DNA of 64,000 nucleotides from the NCBI RefSeq assembly GCF_016741935.1, contig NZ_JAERRG010000020.1, positions 1-64,000 on the forward strand, written 5' to 3'. The DNA is from Streptomyces endocoffeicus (GTDB lineage: Bacteria; Actinomycetota; Actinomycetes; Streptomycetales; Streptomycetaceae). Position numbers and translations under genes: made by a program. Every line of letters begins with the position of its first letter. Position 1 is the first letter of the stretch. The notes below the pieces were generated by a model. That model was not told the origin of the DNA. It was given only the letters and a program-made list of their open reading frames with translations, and did no database searches. Positions 30,447 through 39,308 of the stretch are shown in pieces.

Positions 30447-31136
30447 TCATGAGGGCACCCTCCCCTCGGGGGACGCCGCGCGCTGGTTCGTACGGCTCTG
30501 GACATAGCCGTACGAGGCGATCGCCCCGTACACCAGCGCCGCGCCCAGCAGCCAGCCGGCCAGGACGTCGCTGGGCCAGTGGACGCCCAGATAGAGGCGG
30601 GTGAAGCCGACGCCCAGCACGGATACCACCCCTACGGCGGCCATGAGGCGCAGCCACTTCGCCGGTGCCCCGTGCAGTGTCAGCAGCCACAGCAGCAGCC
30701 CGAAGGTGACGGTCGCGGTCAGGGCGTGGCCGGACGGGAAGGCCGCGTAGTGCGCCGAGTCCACCGGATCCGGCCACCGGGGACGCTCCCGGTCGAGCGC
30801 GGCCTTCACCGCCTGCTGCAGCGCCGTGCCCAGCGCCGCCGTGACGGCCACCCAGAGGGCGAGCCGCCATTCCCGGCGCCACAGCAGCCACCCCACGGCC
30901 ACGGCCAGCAGCGCGCGCATCGTCCAGGGGTCCCAGAACCAGTCCGTGAGCACCCTGTTGGTCCGAGTGAAGCCGTGGTGGCGGACGGCGGAGTGGTGCA
31001 GGGTGACGACGATGTCCCGGTCGACGGTCCCCAGTGGCCCCCAATGGGCGGCCACCAGGGCGAGCAGTACCAGGAAGAGCGCGGTGAGCACGGCCGCGGC
31101 GCGGGCGGCTCGGCGGTGGAGGGTTGCCGGCTGCAT
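30447..31136 (-). CDS. PAP2-type membrane phosphatase
   Basis: About 229 residues with five or six membrane spans. All three PAP2 catalytic motifs are present: KAALDRERPRWP, PSGHALTA and TRLYLGVHWPSDV. Such enzymes dephosphorylate membrane lipid phosphates such as phosphatidate or undecaprenyl pyrophosphate on the outer face. ATG 31136 (MQPATLHRR) is chosen; an in-frame ATG at 31193 would add 19 residues, but it falls at the edge of a repeat array and has no ribosome site. Confidence 0.9.
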   Translation of the reverse strand: MQPATLHRRAARAAAVLTALFLVLLALVAAHWGPLGTVDRDIVVTLHHSAVRHHGFTRTNRVLTDWFWDPWTMRALLAVAVGWLLWRREWRLALWVAVTAALGTALQQAVKAALDRERPRWPDPVDSAHYAAFPSGHALTATVTFGLLLWLLTLHGAPAKWLRLMAAVGVVSVLGVGFTRLYLGVHWPSDVLAGWLLGAALVYGAIASYGYVQSRTNQRAASPEGRVPS

Positions 31137-31194
31137 GGGTCGATGATCGCCGACGGGCGGGCCCCGGAGCCAGGAGGCCCTCGGTCTCCCCATG

Positions 31195-31287
31195 GCCGGG
31201 AGCCGCCGTCGTGCCTGCCGGGAGCCGCCGTCGCGCCGAGCCGGGAGCCGCCGTTGTGCCGAGAACGCCGAGAACGCCGAGAACGCC
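31195..31287. repeat. Two tandem arrays between PAP2 and M56 genes
   Basis: A 21-base unit (GCCGGGAGCCGCCGTCGTGCC and close variants) occurs three times at 31195-31215, 31217-31237 and 31240-31260. GAGAACGCC then occurs three times without gaps at 31261-31287, ending at the M56 stop codon. The arrays fill nearly the whole gap between the two same-strand genes. Confidence 0.85.
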
Positions 31288-32222
31288 TACCCCAGCACCC
31301 GCAGCGCCGGGACCAACGTGACCAGCAGCGGGACGGCCGGGACAAGCGCCGCGGTGGCCGTAAGGCGCCAGCGGCGCGCCACCGGGAGGCGGGAGGCCGG
31401 GGCCAGCAGCCGGTCCACCCGCTGCGGCACCTGGGCGAGCGCGCTGGGGCAGGGGCCGAACACCCCGCGGTCCTCGTTGAGTTCGACCAGCGCGAGCGCG
31501 GTGGTCGTCCGCCCGAAGCGCCGTGACGCGGAGTCGTCGGCGGCCAGCTCGACCAGCCGGTGCACCTCGTCACGGAACGCCGCGAACATGGTCACCTGCG
31601 GAAAGCCGATGGCCAGCGCGCCCGAGCAGTGCAGCAGCCAGTGGTGGCGGGCGCGGGCGTGGCCCTGCTCATGGGCGATCACGGCGTCCAGCCGACGGCC
31701 CTTGAGGCGGCGCAGCGCCGCCGTGGTGATGACGAGCTGGGGCGTGGTGCCCGGCAGCCACCAGGCGTCCGGCTTGTCGCTCTCCAGGACCACCAGACGC
31801 TCCTCGCCGGGCTCCTCACCGGGCAAGGCGGGGGAGCGGACGAGGAGTTCGGCGCGGTGCTGCCTGCGCCAGGCGCGGGCGCGGCCGATCTCGCGGGTGA
31901 GCATCACCGCGCTCCAGACGGCCCCGAAGGCGAGCACGAGGGCGACGGGCGCGGCCAACGGCCCGTAGCCGGACAGCGCGTACGCCTCCACCACGCCCTT
32001 GGGCGCGGGTGCGAAGACATTGCCGCGCACGGCATCCCAGGCGGCCGCCCCGGTGAGCGCCATGGTCAGCGCGCAGCACAACAGCACCCCGACGACCACG
32101 CACTGCCACACCCAGAGGGCGAGCACAGGTTCGCGGTCGATCCAGTCGGAGCGGGACAACAGGCGCGGCGCCATTGCCGCCGCCAGTGCGCCGAGGCCCA
32201 TCAGCGCGAACGGGACCATCAT
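31287..32222 (-). CDS. M56-family membrane metallopeptidase (second copy)
   Basis: A 311-residue membrane protein with spans near residues 5-20, 35-60, 90-108 and the C terminus. The zinc site is HEQGH in VIAHEQGHARARHH, with VELAADD downstream supplying the third ligand. Unlike the M56 gene at 20860-21792 it has no blaI neighbour. It lies just after a DUF5134 gene on the same strand. The gap (32223-32340) contains two copies of GCATACCACGGT(G/A)CGGCT, 21 bases apart. Confidence 0.88.
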   Translation of the reverse strand: MMVPFALMGLGALAAAMAPRLLSRSDWIDREPVLALWVWQCVVVGVLLCCALTMALTGAAAWDAVRGNVFAPAPKGVVEAYALSGYGPLAAPVALVLAFGAVWSAVMLTREIGRARAWRRQHRAELLVRSPALPGEEPGEERLVVLESDKPDAWWLPGTTPQLVITTAALRRLKGRRLDAVIAHEQGHARARHHWLLHCSGALAIGFPQVTMFAAFRDEVHRLVELAADDSASRRFGRTTTALALVELNEDRGVFGPCPSALAQVPQRVDRLLAPASRLPVARRWRLTATAALVPAVPLLVTLVPALRVLG

Positions 32223-32340
32223 GGCCGTCAGCCTATGATCGCGACGCTCGGGCCGGGTACGGTCACGGCGGGGAAGTGACGCATACCACGGTGCGGCTGA
32301 GGCATACCACGGTACGGCTACGGGCCGACCCGCCGCCCGT

Positions 32341-32943
32341 TCACAGCGTGAGAAGCATCGCGAACATCCCTATCCCCATCGACAGCCTGCACGCATGCCG
32401 CAGCTCGGGCCGCCGTGACCAGCCGGCGCCGGGCGGTCCCGCCCCCGCCCCGTCCACGGCCCCGTCCGTCATCGGTACGAGCCGCAGCCCGGACCGTACG
32501 ACGTAGACCGCGAAGTACACGAGCAGCACCCCGGTGAGCAGCGGCACCCCGCCCGCCATCCGGCCCGGGGCCATCCCGCCGCTGTGATGGTGACCGCCCG
32601 TGGTGCCCACCATCATCGCGAGCGCCATATAGACCATCGCCAGCGCTCCGACGGCATGATGCAGACGGTGCCCCGGGAGCCCCATACCGCGCGGGACCGG
32701 CAGCATCGCCCTTACGGCGGCCACGGCGAAGACCGCCGCGAAGGCGGGCGGACCCCAGGGACGGGGGTCCAGCACGGTGGACGGCACCGCCATCACGGCC
32801 ATCCCCCACCCCATCAGCGCCTCGGCGCCCGCGATCCGCCGCCCCGCCCCGGGCGGCTCACCGCGCATCTGCAGCAGACAGTAGCCACCCGTGGCCGCGC
32901 ACAGCACGACCAGCAGCCAGCCGATGAGTGGAGGTCCGTGCAC
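32341..32943 (-). CDS. DUF5134 membrane protein
   Basis: About 200 residues with six hydrophobic spans and a short histidine-rich loop (GTTGGHHHSGG), which could bind metal. The family is DUF5134, of unknown function and restricted to actinomycetes. GTG 32943 is chosen because GGGAGG lies seven bases upstream; the frame is open further upstream, but that part is Arg/Cys-rich and unlike the family. It probably forms an operon with the M56 gene 118 bases downstream. Confidence 0.8.
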   Translation of the reverse strand: MHGPPLIGWLLVVLCAATGGYCLLQMRGEPPGAGRRIAGAEALMGWGMAVMAVPSTVLDPRPWGPPAFAAVFAVAAVRAMLPVPRGMGLPGHRLHHAVGALAMVYMALAMMVGTTGGHHHSGGMAPGRMAGGVPLLTGVLLVYFAVYVVRSGLRLVPMTDGAVDGAGAGPPGAGWSRRPELRHACRLSMGIGMFAMLLTL

Positions 32944-33159
32944 GGCCACACCTCCCGAACGGGGACGTAATACCAGGAGACATCCCCTGCCGCGGCACCA
33001 CACACGGGAGCACACGGGCGCAGTGGGGGAGCGCGGGGCGTGCGGAGCAGTGGGGAGCGCGGGGAGCGGTATGGCACGGTGAGAGGTGCGCCCGGTGGAT
33101 CACGCAGGCCCCAGCCGCACCACGGGACGCGAACAGCTGTCCAAAGAGGAGGAGAGCCC

Positions 33160-33579
33160 GTGTCGAACCCACCGCTTCCCGAGGCCGCGGTCGCCATGCT
33201 CGAGAAGCCCAATCCGGCCGTGATCGCGACGATCCGGTCCGACGGTCAGCCGGTGTCTGCGGCCACCTGGTACCTCTGGGACGACGGCCGGGTCCTGGTC
33301 AACATGGACGAGGGCCGCAAGCGGCTCGACCACATCCGCAACGACCCCAGGGTCACGCTCACCGTGATCGACGAGGGGAACTGGTACAACCACATCACCC
33401 TCATCGGCCGGGTCGTCGAGCTCCAGGACGACAAGGACCTGGCCGGAATCGACCGGCTGGCCCAGCAGTACCTGGGCAAGGACTACCCGCGGCGGGACCG
33501 CGGCCGGATCAGCGCCTGGATCGAGATCGACCGCTGGCACGGCTGGGGCGAGCACAAGGAGAACGCCCAGCCCGGCTGA
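33160..33579 (+). CDS. PPOX-class F420/FMN-dependent oxidoreductase
   Basis: A 139-residue split-barrel protein (pyridoxamine-5'-phosphate-oxidase fold) of the Rv1155-like class, most of which use F420. It begins with AVIATIRSDGQPVSAATWY and has KRLDHIRNDPRVTLTVID and WIEIDRWHGWG. It starts at GTG 33160, six bases after AGGAGGAG. The substrate is unknown. It is a single gene, convergent with the VOC gene. Confidence 0.88.
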   Translation: MSNPPLPEAAVAMLEKPNPAVIATIRSDGQPVSAATWYLWDDGRVLVNMDEGRKRLDHIRNDPRVTLTVIDEGNWYNHITLIGRVVELQDDKDLAGIDRLAQQYLGKDYPRRDRGRISAWIEIDRWHGWGEHKENAQPG

Positions 33580-33592
33580 GTCCCCTCGGTGT

Positions 33593-33630
33593 CGCCCGCC
33601 CCGCCACCGCGAGCCGTGACGGGGCGGGCG
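33593..33630. terminator. Bidirectional stem-loop terminator
   Basis: CGCCCGCCCCG at 33593-33603 pairs perfectly with CGGGGCGGGCG at 33620-33630 around 16 bases. It lies between the convergent PPOX (stop 33579) and VOC (stop at 33647) genes. There is no U tract, as usual in Streptomyces. Confidence 0.75.
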
Positions 33631-33646
33631 GCACGAGGAGGGGACA

Positions 33647-34033
33647 TCAGGGGCGGTAGCGCAGCGGATGGTCCTCGGGGACCTCCACGACCGCGATCCG
33701 CACGCCGTCCGGATCCGCGATCCACATCTCCACCAGCCCCCACGGCTCCTTCTGCGGCGGCCGCAGCACCTCGACCCCCTGAGCGGTGAGCTCCTTGTGC
33801 GCCGCCGCCGCGTCCGCCACCTGGAGCCACAGCTGGAGGCCCGGGGCGGGCGGGGTGTCCGAGCGGCCGGAGACCTCCAGGAAGCCCCCGCCGAGGAAGT
33901 AGACGGTGCCGCGCTCGGGGCCCGTCCCGAACTCCCGGTAGACCGCCAGCCCCAGGGCCTCGCCGTAGAACGCCCGGGAGCGCTCGGGGTCCGTCGGCCG
34001 CAGCAGGACACGGCTGCTCAGTACGTGAACCAT
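33647..34033 (-). CDS. VOC-family (glyoxalase/bleomycin-resistance-like) protein
   Basis: A 128-residue protein of paired beta-alpha-beta-beta-beta units (VLSSRVLLRPTDPERSRAFY, AVYREFGTG, ADPDGVRIAVVEVPEDHP). One metal-ligand position is the glutamate in FLEVSG. Members bind or modify small molecules, and the substrate cannot be predicted. Start is ATG 34033; six residues of an upstream in-frame extension to 34051 are less likely. Confidence 0.85.
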   Translation of the reverse strand: MVHVLSSRVLLRPTDPERSRAFYGEALGLAVYREFGTGPERGTVYFLGGGFLEVSGRSDTPPAPGLQLWLQVADAAAAHKELTAQGVEVLRPPQKEPWGLVEMWIADPDGVRIAVVEVPEDHPLRYRP

Positions 34034-34157
34034 GCCCGCGACACTACGCAACCTGACCCCTTCGGGGCAGGTTAAGGTCTATTTGCCGCCACCGACCGTC
34101 ACACCGGCAACCGGCCACCGGCCGCCCGACCGTCACCGAAGGGAACCCGCCGACGCC

Positions 34158-34715
34158 ATGGACACCGCGGACGCCACCGTACGAGCCACTGACCCCCTTA
34201 CCTTCCGCACGGCGGCCGAGGCCGATGTGGAGGGGCTGGTGGCCCTGATCGAGTCGGCCTACCGCGGGGACGCCAGCCGCGCCGGATGGACCACGGAAGC
34301 GGACATCCTGGACGGGCAGCGCACCGACCCGGAGGCCGTCGCGGACGTGGTGGGGGCCGAGAACGGCCGGATGATGATCGTCGAGCGGAATGGTGAGCTG
34401 ATCGCCTGCTGCCAGCTCGAGCACCGCGGTGACCACGCCTACTTCGGCATGTTCGCGGTCCGGCCCGCGCTCCAGGGCGGGGGCCTGGGCAAGGAGATCA
34501 TCGCCGAGGCCGAGCGGTTCGCGCGGGCGGAGTGGGGCGCCAAGGAGATGCATATGACGGTGATCTCCGCCCGCGAGGAGCTGATCGCCTGGTACGAGCG
34601 GCGCGGCTACGCCCGTACCGGCCGGATGACCCCGTTTCCGTACGGCGACGAGCGCTTCGGCCTGCCGCGCCGCGCCGACCTCGAGTTCGAGCTGCTGATC
34701 AAGCCCCTCGACTGA
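34158..34715 (+). CDS. GNAT-family N-acetyltransferase
   Basis: A 185-residue acetyl-CoA-dependent acetyltransferase. It contains LTFRTAAEADVEGLVALIESAY, the acetyl-CoA loop region FAVRPALQGGGLGKEIIAEAE (Q-x-x-G-x-G/A type) and the C-terminal AWYERRGYARTGRM. The acceptor is unknown. ATG 34158 is chosen although the frame is open upstream, because it fits the family start. Confidence 0.9.
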   Translation: MDTADATVRATDPLTFRTAAEADVEGLVALIESAYRGDASRAGWTTEADILDGQRTDPEAVADVVGAENGRMMIVERNGELIACCQLEHRGDHAYFGMFAVRPALQGGGLGKEIIAEAERFARAEWGAKEMHMTVISAREELIAWYERRGYARTGRMTPFPYGDERFGLPRRADLEFELLIKPLD

Positions 34716-34723
34716 GGCCCTCC

Positions 34724-34740
34724 GAGGGCCCCGGGCCCTC
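34724..34740. terminator. GC-rich hairpin between convergent genes
   Basis: GAGGGCCC-C-GGGCCCTC is a perfect palindrome. It lies within a larger GAGGCCC...GGGCCTC pairing (about 34714-34771), in the gap between the GNAT gene and the convergent GDPD gene. It may stop transcription from both sides. Confidence 0.5.
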
Positions 34741-34813
34741 AGAGGGGACTCCGAGAGCCCCGGGCCTCGTCACACCGCTTACGCCGTACGGGTGAATGCC
34801 GTCCGCCGGTGCG

Positions 34814-35497
34814 TCACGCCGTGAAGCGCGCCGCCCGCCGGATCTCCGGGAAGTCGGTCGTGGCGCCGTCCAGGTGGAGGCCGCGGACCAGCTTCAGATG
34901 GTCGGGGGTGTTCACGGTCCAGCCGATGACCTTGAGGTCGTCGGCGTGCGCCTTCTCCACCAGCTCCAGCGTCAGCCTGCGGATGTTGAGCACCAGCATC
35001 CCGGCGCCGACCGCATGCGCCCGGTCGATCACATCGAGGCCGTAGCGGCTGGCCACGAGGGCGGTGCGGGCGGTCGGGAGCAGGGTGCGGATCTCCGCGA
35101 GCGCCTCGTCGTGGAAGGACAGGATGTCCACCCGGTCCAGCAGATCGCGGCGGGTCAGCACCTCGGCCAGCGCCCGGGCGGCCGCCGTGTCCTTGATCTC
35201 GGCCTGGAGCGGCGCCGCCACGGTGTCCACGACCTCCTCGAAGACGGGGATCCGCTCACCCTCCCCGGCGTCCAGCCCGCGCAGCTCCGCGAGGGTGAAG
35301 TCGCTGATCGGGCCCTTGCCGTCGGTGGTGCGGTCGACGTCCGCGTCGTGCATCACCACGAGCGCGCCGTCCTTGCTCAGGTGCAGGTCCAGTTCGATGA
35401 CGTCCATGCCCTCGTGCTCGGCGCGAACGAAGGACCGCAGGGTGTTCTCCGGCTCGACACCCATCACTCCGCGGTGTCCGATGGTGAGAAAAGTCAA
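34814..35497 (-). CDS. Glycerophosphodiester phosphodiesterase
   Basis: A 227-residue cytoplasmic GDPD that hydrolyses glycerophosphodiesters to glycerol-3-phosphate and an alcohol. HRG...PENT (GHRGVMGVEPENTLRSF), the metal pair ELDLH and the second histidine in VVMHD are present. The start appears to be TTG at 35497: upstream codons give no ATG or GTG before non-conserved sequence, and any later start would remove the catalytic HRG. The gap to the divergent DUF6421 gene (35498-35806) contains a short direct repeat (CTTCGTCGGGTCG twice, around 35534-35560). Confidence 0.9.
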   Translation of the reverse strand: MTFLTIGHRGVMGVEPENTLRSFVRAEHEGMDVIELDLHLSKDGALVVMHDADVDRTTDGKGPISDFTLAELRGLDAGEGERIPVFEEVVDTVAAPLQAEIKDTAAARALAEVLTRRDLLDRVDILSFHDEALAEIRTLLPTARTALVASRYGLDVIDRAHAVGAGMLVLNIRRLTLELVEKAHADDLKVIGWTVNTPDHLKLVRGLHLDGATTDFPEIRRAARFTA

Positions 35498-35742
35498 CGC
35501 TGTCTCGCTCTTCTGACGGCCCTCGAACGGCCTTCGTCGGGTCGTCTTCGTCGGGTCGGGGGAGGCAGTGGGATGGCTGATTCATCGGCACGCGGCGGAC
35601 GGGCCGCCCGGACCGGCGCACACCATACCGGCCGCTCATGACGGGACCGTTCAAGCGGGGCCGTGGCATGAGCCGAGCCGATGGAGGCAGGAAAAACTGC
35701 GGTGGTGCGGGTGTGGCGCAGGATGATTTCCCGTACCGCCGC

Positions 35743-35771
35743 TTGAGCGAGGGAGCTTCCGCAGATACGGT
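35743..35771 (+). promoter_or_regulatory. Probable housekeeping promoter of the DUF6421 operon
   Basis: TTGAGC (35743-35748) and TACGGT (35766-35771) are 17 bases apart, like an HrdB-type promoter, 36 bases before the ATG at 35807. The rest of the 308-base gap shows no gene. Confidence 0.5.
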
Positions 35772-35806
35772 GGCCATACGCGAGTTTCTTCGGTTAAGGA
35801 GTGGTC

Positions 35807-37204
35807 ATGACGAAAATTCTTTCGTCCGCGATAGCTGAAGGTGTTGTTCTGCCCGCAGAGCGTGTGGTCGATCATCCGGCCTGGCCAACCCTCAAGGACG
35901 CTGTCGAAACGTTTCGCCCGTGGCAGTCCAAGGACGGTTCCATCGACTTCGACGCCGAGGGCGCACCCACTCGGGAGACCGCCGCGGCGACCGTCGACCG
36001 GGTGATCGGGGCCATCGAGGAGCTCGCCCCGCTGCTTCCGCACGACGCCGACTACCACCGGGCGGTCGTCGCGGATCTGCGCCGCTGGACCGAGGAGGGA
36101 TTCGGCGTCCCCGACTTCCTCGACTCGCTGCTCGCCTTCCAGCCCGCCCGCACGCGCGCCGACGGCCTCCAGCACCTGGTGGTCTTCCCCATGTACACGC
36201 AGAACGGCAACCCGGACCGCAATCTGGAAGCCGTGGTGCTGCGCATGGTCTGGCCGGAGTGGCTGGCCGAGCTGGAGCGCACCCGCTATGACAACGCGCT
36301 CTACTGCGGACTGGCCTTCGAGGACTTCACCTCCGGCTACGACACCAACTCCGCGGTGCTCTTCCCCGAGACCATCGCCGTCCGGGAGGCCCCCGAGCGG
36401 TTCAGCTGGGGCGGCATCTTCTGCGACCGCGAGGCGGCCCGGTTCCGCCGGGTCAGCGAGGCCGCCGTCCGGGCCCTGGGGATCGAACTCCCCGACGACA
36501 TCCGGGACATGCTCGCCGACCAGCGCCGCTGCCAGGAGGCGTTCGCCCTGTGGGACATGGTCCACGACCGCACCCACAGCCATGGCGACCTGCCGTTCGA
36601 CCCCTTCATGATCAAGCAGCGGCAGCCGTTCTGGATGTACGGACTGGAGGAGCTGCGCTGCGACCTCACCGCCTTCAAGGAGGCCGTGAAGCTGGACGCC
36701 GAGGGCGTCGCCCAGGCCCGCGACGTCCAGTACGCCGTGATCTTCGACCGGATGTTCCGGTTCCCGGTCACCGGCGCGCGGGTCCGCAACTACGACGGGC
36801 TCGGCGGCCAGTTGCTCTTCGCCTACCTCCATCAGCACGACGTCGTACGCTGGACGGACAACACCCTGCACATCGACTGGTCCCGCGCCTCGCAGGTCAC
36901 CAACCAGCTGTGTGGCGAGATCGAGAAGCTCTACCGCGACGGCATCGACCGCCCCAAGCTCGTCCACTGGTTCAAGGCGTACGAGCTGGTGTCGACCTAT
37001 CTCGCCCCGCACCCCGGCTCGGTCTGGGCCAAGGGCCCCGAAGCCCTGGACCTGAGCCAGCCGCCGCGCAAACTCGTCGACGACGTGCTCCCCGACGAGT
37101 TTCCGCTGAGCATGTTCTACGAGGCGCTCGGGAAGAAGCTGCGAGACGTGGTCGCCTCGACCAAGGGCATCACGGCCGACAGCGACCTACCGGCGGCGGC
37201 ATGA
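35807..37204 (+). CDS. DUF6421 family protein
   Basis: A 465-residue soluble protein of unknown function, conserved in actinomycetes. It contains histidine and acidic clusters that could bind metal (MVHDRTHSHGDLPFDPF, LHQHDVVRW). It starts the three-gene, stop/start-overlapping operon DUF6421-SDR-threonine aldolase. AAGGAG is five bases before ATG 35807, which decides against the GTG at 35801. The fixed linkage to an NAD(P)-dependent SDR and a PLP aldolase suggests a role in metabolising a beta-hydroxy-amino acid or related compound. Confidence 0.88.
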   Translation: MTKILSSAIAEGVVLPAERVVDHPAWPTLKDAVETFRPWQSKDGSIDFDAEGAPTRETAAATVDRVIGAIEELAPLLPHDADYHRAVVADLRRWTEEGFGVPDFLDSLLAFQPARTRADGLQHLVVFPMYTQNGNPDRNLEAVVLRMVWPEWLAELERTRYDNALYCGLAFEDFTSGYDTNSAVLFPETIAVREAPERFSWGGIFCDREAARFRRVSEAAVRALGIELPDDIRDMLADQRRCQEAFALWDMVHDRTHSHGDLPFDPFMIKQRQPFWMYGLEELRCDLTAFKEAVKLDAEGVAQARDVQYAVIFDRMFRFPVTGARVRNYDGLGGQLLFAYLHQHDVVRWTDNTLHIDWSRASQVTNQLCGEIEKLYRDGIDRPKLVHWFKAYELVSTYLAPHPGSVWAKGPEALDLSQPPRKLVDDVLPDEFPLSMFYEALGKKLRDVVASTKGITADSDLPAAA

Positions 37205-38040
37205 GCACCGCGGCGGCGCACAGCCCCCAGGCGGGGCAGGACGAGGAGGCAGCGAGCATGACCACACCGACATCGAGCCCCAGTCCGAACGAGCCGGGCG
37301 AGCGGCCGCTGGACGGTGCGGTGGTGGCGGTGGCCGGCGCGGCCGGCCCCGCTGGCCGGGCCGCGGTGCTCCGCCTCGCCGAGGCGGGCGCCACCGTCGT
37401 CGCCTCCGACGCCGACCCGGTCCGGCTGGCCGAGGTCGTGGACGCGGCGCGCTACGCCCACGGCGGCGCCAGCGTCACCGGCGAGACGGTCGACCTGCTC
37501 GACCTCGGCGCCGCCCGCGCCTGGGCCGACCGCACCGAGAAGGAGTTCGGCCGGGTCGACGGGCTGATCCACCTGGTCGGCGGCTGGCGCGGCAGCAAGA
37601 CCTTCGCCGACGCCCCGCTCGCCGACTGGGACACCCTGCACAATCTGCTGATCCGCACCGCCCAGCACACCTCCCTCGCCTTCCACGACGCCCTGCTGCG
37701 CAGCGGCAAGGGCCGCTATGTGCTGATCAGCGCGGCGGGCGCGTCCAAGCCCACCGCGGGCAACGCCGCGTACGCCGCCGCCAAGGCCGCCGCCGAGGCC
37801 TGGACGCTCGCGCTCGCCGACTCCTTCCGCAAACTGGGGGGCGAGGGCGGTCCGCCGGCGGCCGCTGCCATCCTGGTGGTAAAGGCGCTGGTGCACGACG
37901 CCATGCGGGCGGAGCGCCCCAACGCGAAATTCGCGGGCTTCACGGACGTCAAGGAGCTGGCCGAGGCCATCACCGGACTCTGGGACCGGCCCGCCCAGGA
38001 AGTGAACGGAACCCGCCAGTGGCTGACCCCCAAGCAGTGA
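37201..38040 (+). CDS. SDR family NAD(P)-dependent oxidoreductase
   Basis: A 279-residue short-chain dehydrogenase. The nucleotide loop is VAGAAGPAGRAAVLRLAEAG. The catalytic serine is in LISAAG, and YAAAK carries the Tyr and Lys. The amino-terminal 35 residues are Ser/Pro-rich and poorly conserved in look, and ATG 37258 (MTTPTSSPS) is an alternative start. ATG 37201 overlaps the DUF6421 stop by four bases. The substrate is unknown; it presumably acts in the same pathway as the neighbouring aldolase. Confidence 0.9.
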   Translation: MSTAAAHSPQAGQDEEAASMTTPTSSPSPNEPGERPLDGAVVAVAGAAGPAGRAAVLRLAEAGATVVASDADPVRLAEVVDAARYAHGGASVTGETVDLLDLGAARAWADRTEKEFGRVDGLIHLVGGWRGSKTFADAPLADWDTLHNLLIRTAQHTSLAFHDALLRSGKGRYVLISAAGASKPTAGNAAYAAAKAAAEAWTLALADSFRKLGGEGGPPAAAAILVVKALVHDAMRAERPNAKFAGFTDVKELAEAITGLWDRPAQEVNGTRQWLTPKQ

Positions 38041-39098
38041 GGACCGACGCCCGCCGCCACCACGACCCCGAGGTGCGCGGCTTCGCCAGCGACAATTACG
38101 CCGGCACCCACCCGGAGATCCTCGCCGCGCTCGCCCTCGCCGACGGAGGCCATCAGGTCGCGTACGGCGAGGACGACTACACCGCGCATCTGCAGTTCGT
38201 CATGCGCGGCCACTTCGGCCCGCACGCCCAGGCGTTCCCGGTCTTCAACGGCACCGGCTCCAACGTCGTCGCCCTGCAGGCCCTCACCGACCGCTGGGGC
38301 GCGGTCATCTGCGCCGAGTCCGCCCATATCAACGTGGACGAGTGCGGGGCGCCCGAGCGCGTCGGCGGGCTCAAGCTGCTCACCGTCCCCACCGAGGACG
38401 GCAAGCTCACCCCCGAGCTCATCGACCGCCAGGCGTGGGGCTGGGACGATGAGCACCGGGCGATGCCGCAGGTGGTCTCGATCGCCCAGAACACCGAGCT
38501 CGGCACCGTCTACACGGTGGACGAGATCCGCGCCATCTGCGATCACGCGCACGAGCGCGGGATGAAGGTCCACCTCGACGGCGCCCGGATAGCCAACGCG
38601 GCCGCGTCCCTCGACGTGCCGATGCGCGCGTTCACCAACGCGGCGGGCGTCGACATCCTGTCGTTCGGCGGCACCAAGAACGGGATGCTCTTCGGCGAGG
38701 CCGTCGTCGTCCTCGACCCGGACGCGGCGGGTGCCATGAAGCATCTGCGCAAGCTGTCCATGCAGCTGGCGTCCAAGATGCGGTTCATCTCCGTCCAGCT
38801 GGAGGCCCTGCTCGCCCGCGACCTGTGGCTGCGCAACGCCCGCCACGCCAACACCATGGCCCGGCGGCTGGCCGACGGCGTGCGCGCGGTGGACGGGGTG
38901 AAGATCCTCCACCCGGTCCAGGCCAACGCGGTCTTCGCCCGGCTCCCGCACGAGGTGAGCGAACGCCTCCAGAAGCGCTACCGCTTCTACTTCTGGGACG
39001 AGGCCGCGGGCGATGTGCGCTGGATGTGCTCCTTCGACACCAGGGAGGAGGACGTGGACGGCTTCCTCGCGGCCCTCAAGGAGGAGATGGGCCGGTAG
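38037..39098 (+). CDS. Low-specificity L-threonine aldolase / beta-eliminating lyase family
   Basis: A 353-residue PLP enzyme of fold type I that would cleave threonine or another beta-hydroxy-amino acid to glycine and an aldehyde. FASDNYAGTHPEIL at the start, HLDGARIANAA with the pyridine-binding aspartate, and K214 in SFGGTKNGML as the PLP lysine are present. GTG 38037 overlaps the SDR stop (GTGA). GTG 38019 in the same frame is a second possibility. It is the last gene of the operon, and a hairpin follows. Confidence 0.92.
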   Translation: MRTDARRHHDPEVRGFASDNYAGTHPEILAALALADGGHQVAYGEDDYTAHLQFVMRGHFGPHAQAFPVFNGTGSNVVALQALTDRWGAVICAESAHINVDECGAPERVGGLKLLTVPTEDGKLTPELIDRQAWGWDDEHRAMPQVVSIAQNTELGTVYTVDEIRAICDHAHERGMKVHLDGARIANAAASLDVPMRAFTNAAGVDILSFGGTKNGMLFGEAVVVLDPDAAGAMKHLRKLSMQLASKMRFISVQLEALLARDLWLRNARHANTMARRLADGVRAVDGVKILHPVQANAVFARLPHEVSERLQKRYRFYFWDEAAGDVRWMCSFDTREEDVDGFLAALKEEMGR

Positions 39099-39116
39099 GC
39101 GGTCCGCCGAGTGTTC

Positions 39117-39138
39117 GGGCGGGCCGCACGGCCCGCCC
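39117..39138 (+). terminator. Stem-loop terminator after threonine aldolase gene
   Basis: GGGCGGGCC-GCAC-GGCCCGCCC, a perfect nine-base stem with a four-base loop, starts 18 bases after the stop codon. Confidence 0.75.
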
Positions 39139-39190
39139 CGTGCGCTCATCCGTCCTCAGCGGATCGGCGGAAGGCGGCTGCGGTTCGCAG

Positions 39191-39308
39191 GCGCCCCGAA
39201 GGGGCGCGGGGCCGTGTCGATGTGCGGCTCCGCCGCGTGGGCGCGACCGGCCACGACGGCACCGCAGCCGATCGACGACAGGTCAGGGCGCTTCCAGCGG
39301 AGCGCTTA
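39191..39308 (-). repeat. Dispersed 118-bp 3'-end repeat, copy A
   Basis: Read on the minus strand it begins TAAGCGCTCCGCTGGAAG, whose TAA is the stop codon of the acyltransferase gene, and ends with the hairpin GCGCCCC-TT-CGGGGCGC. It matches copy B (62505-62621) along its whole length with scattered differences. Both copies have the same orientation relative to the gene they follow. Confidence 0.9.
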
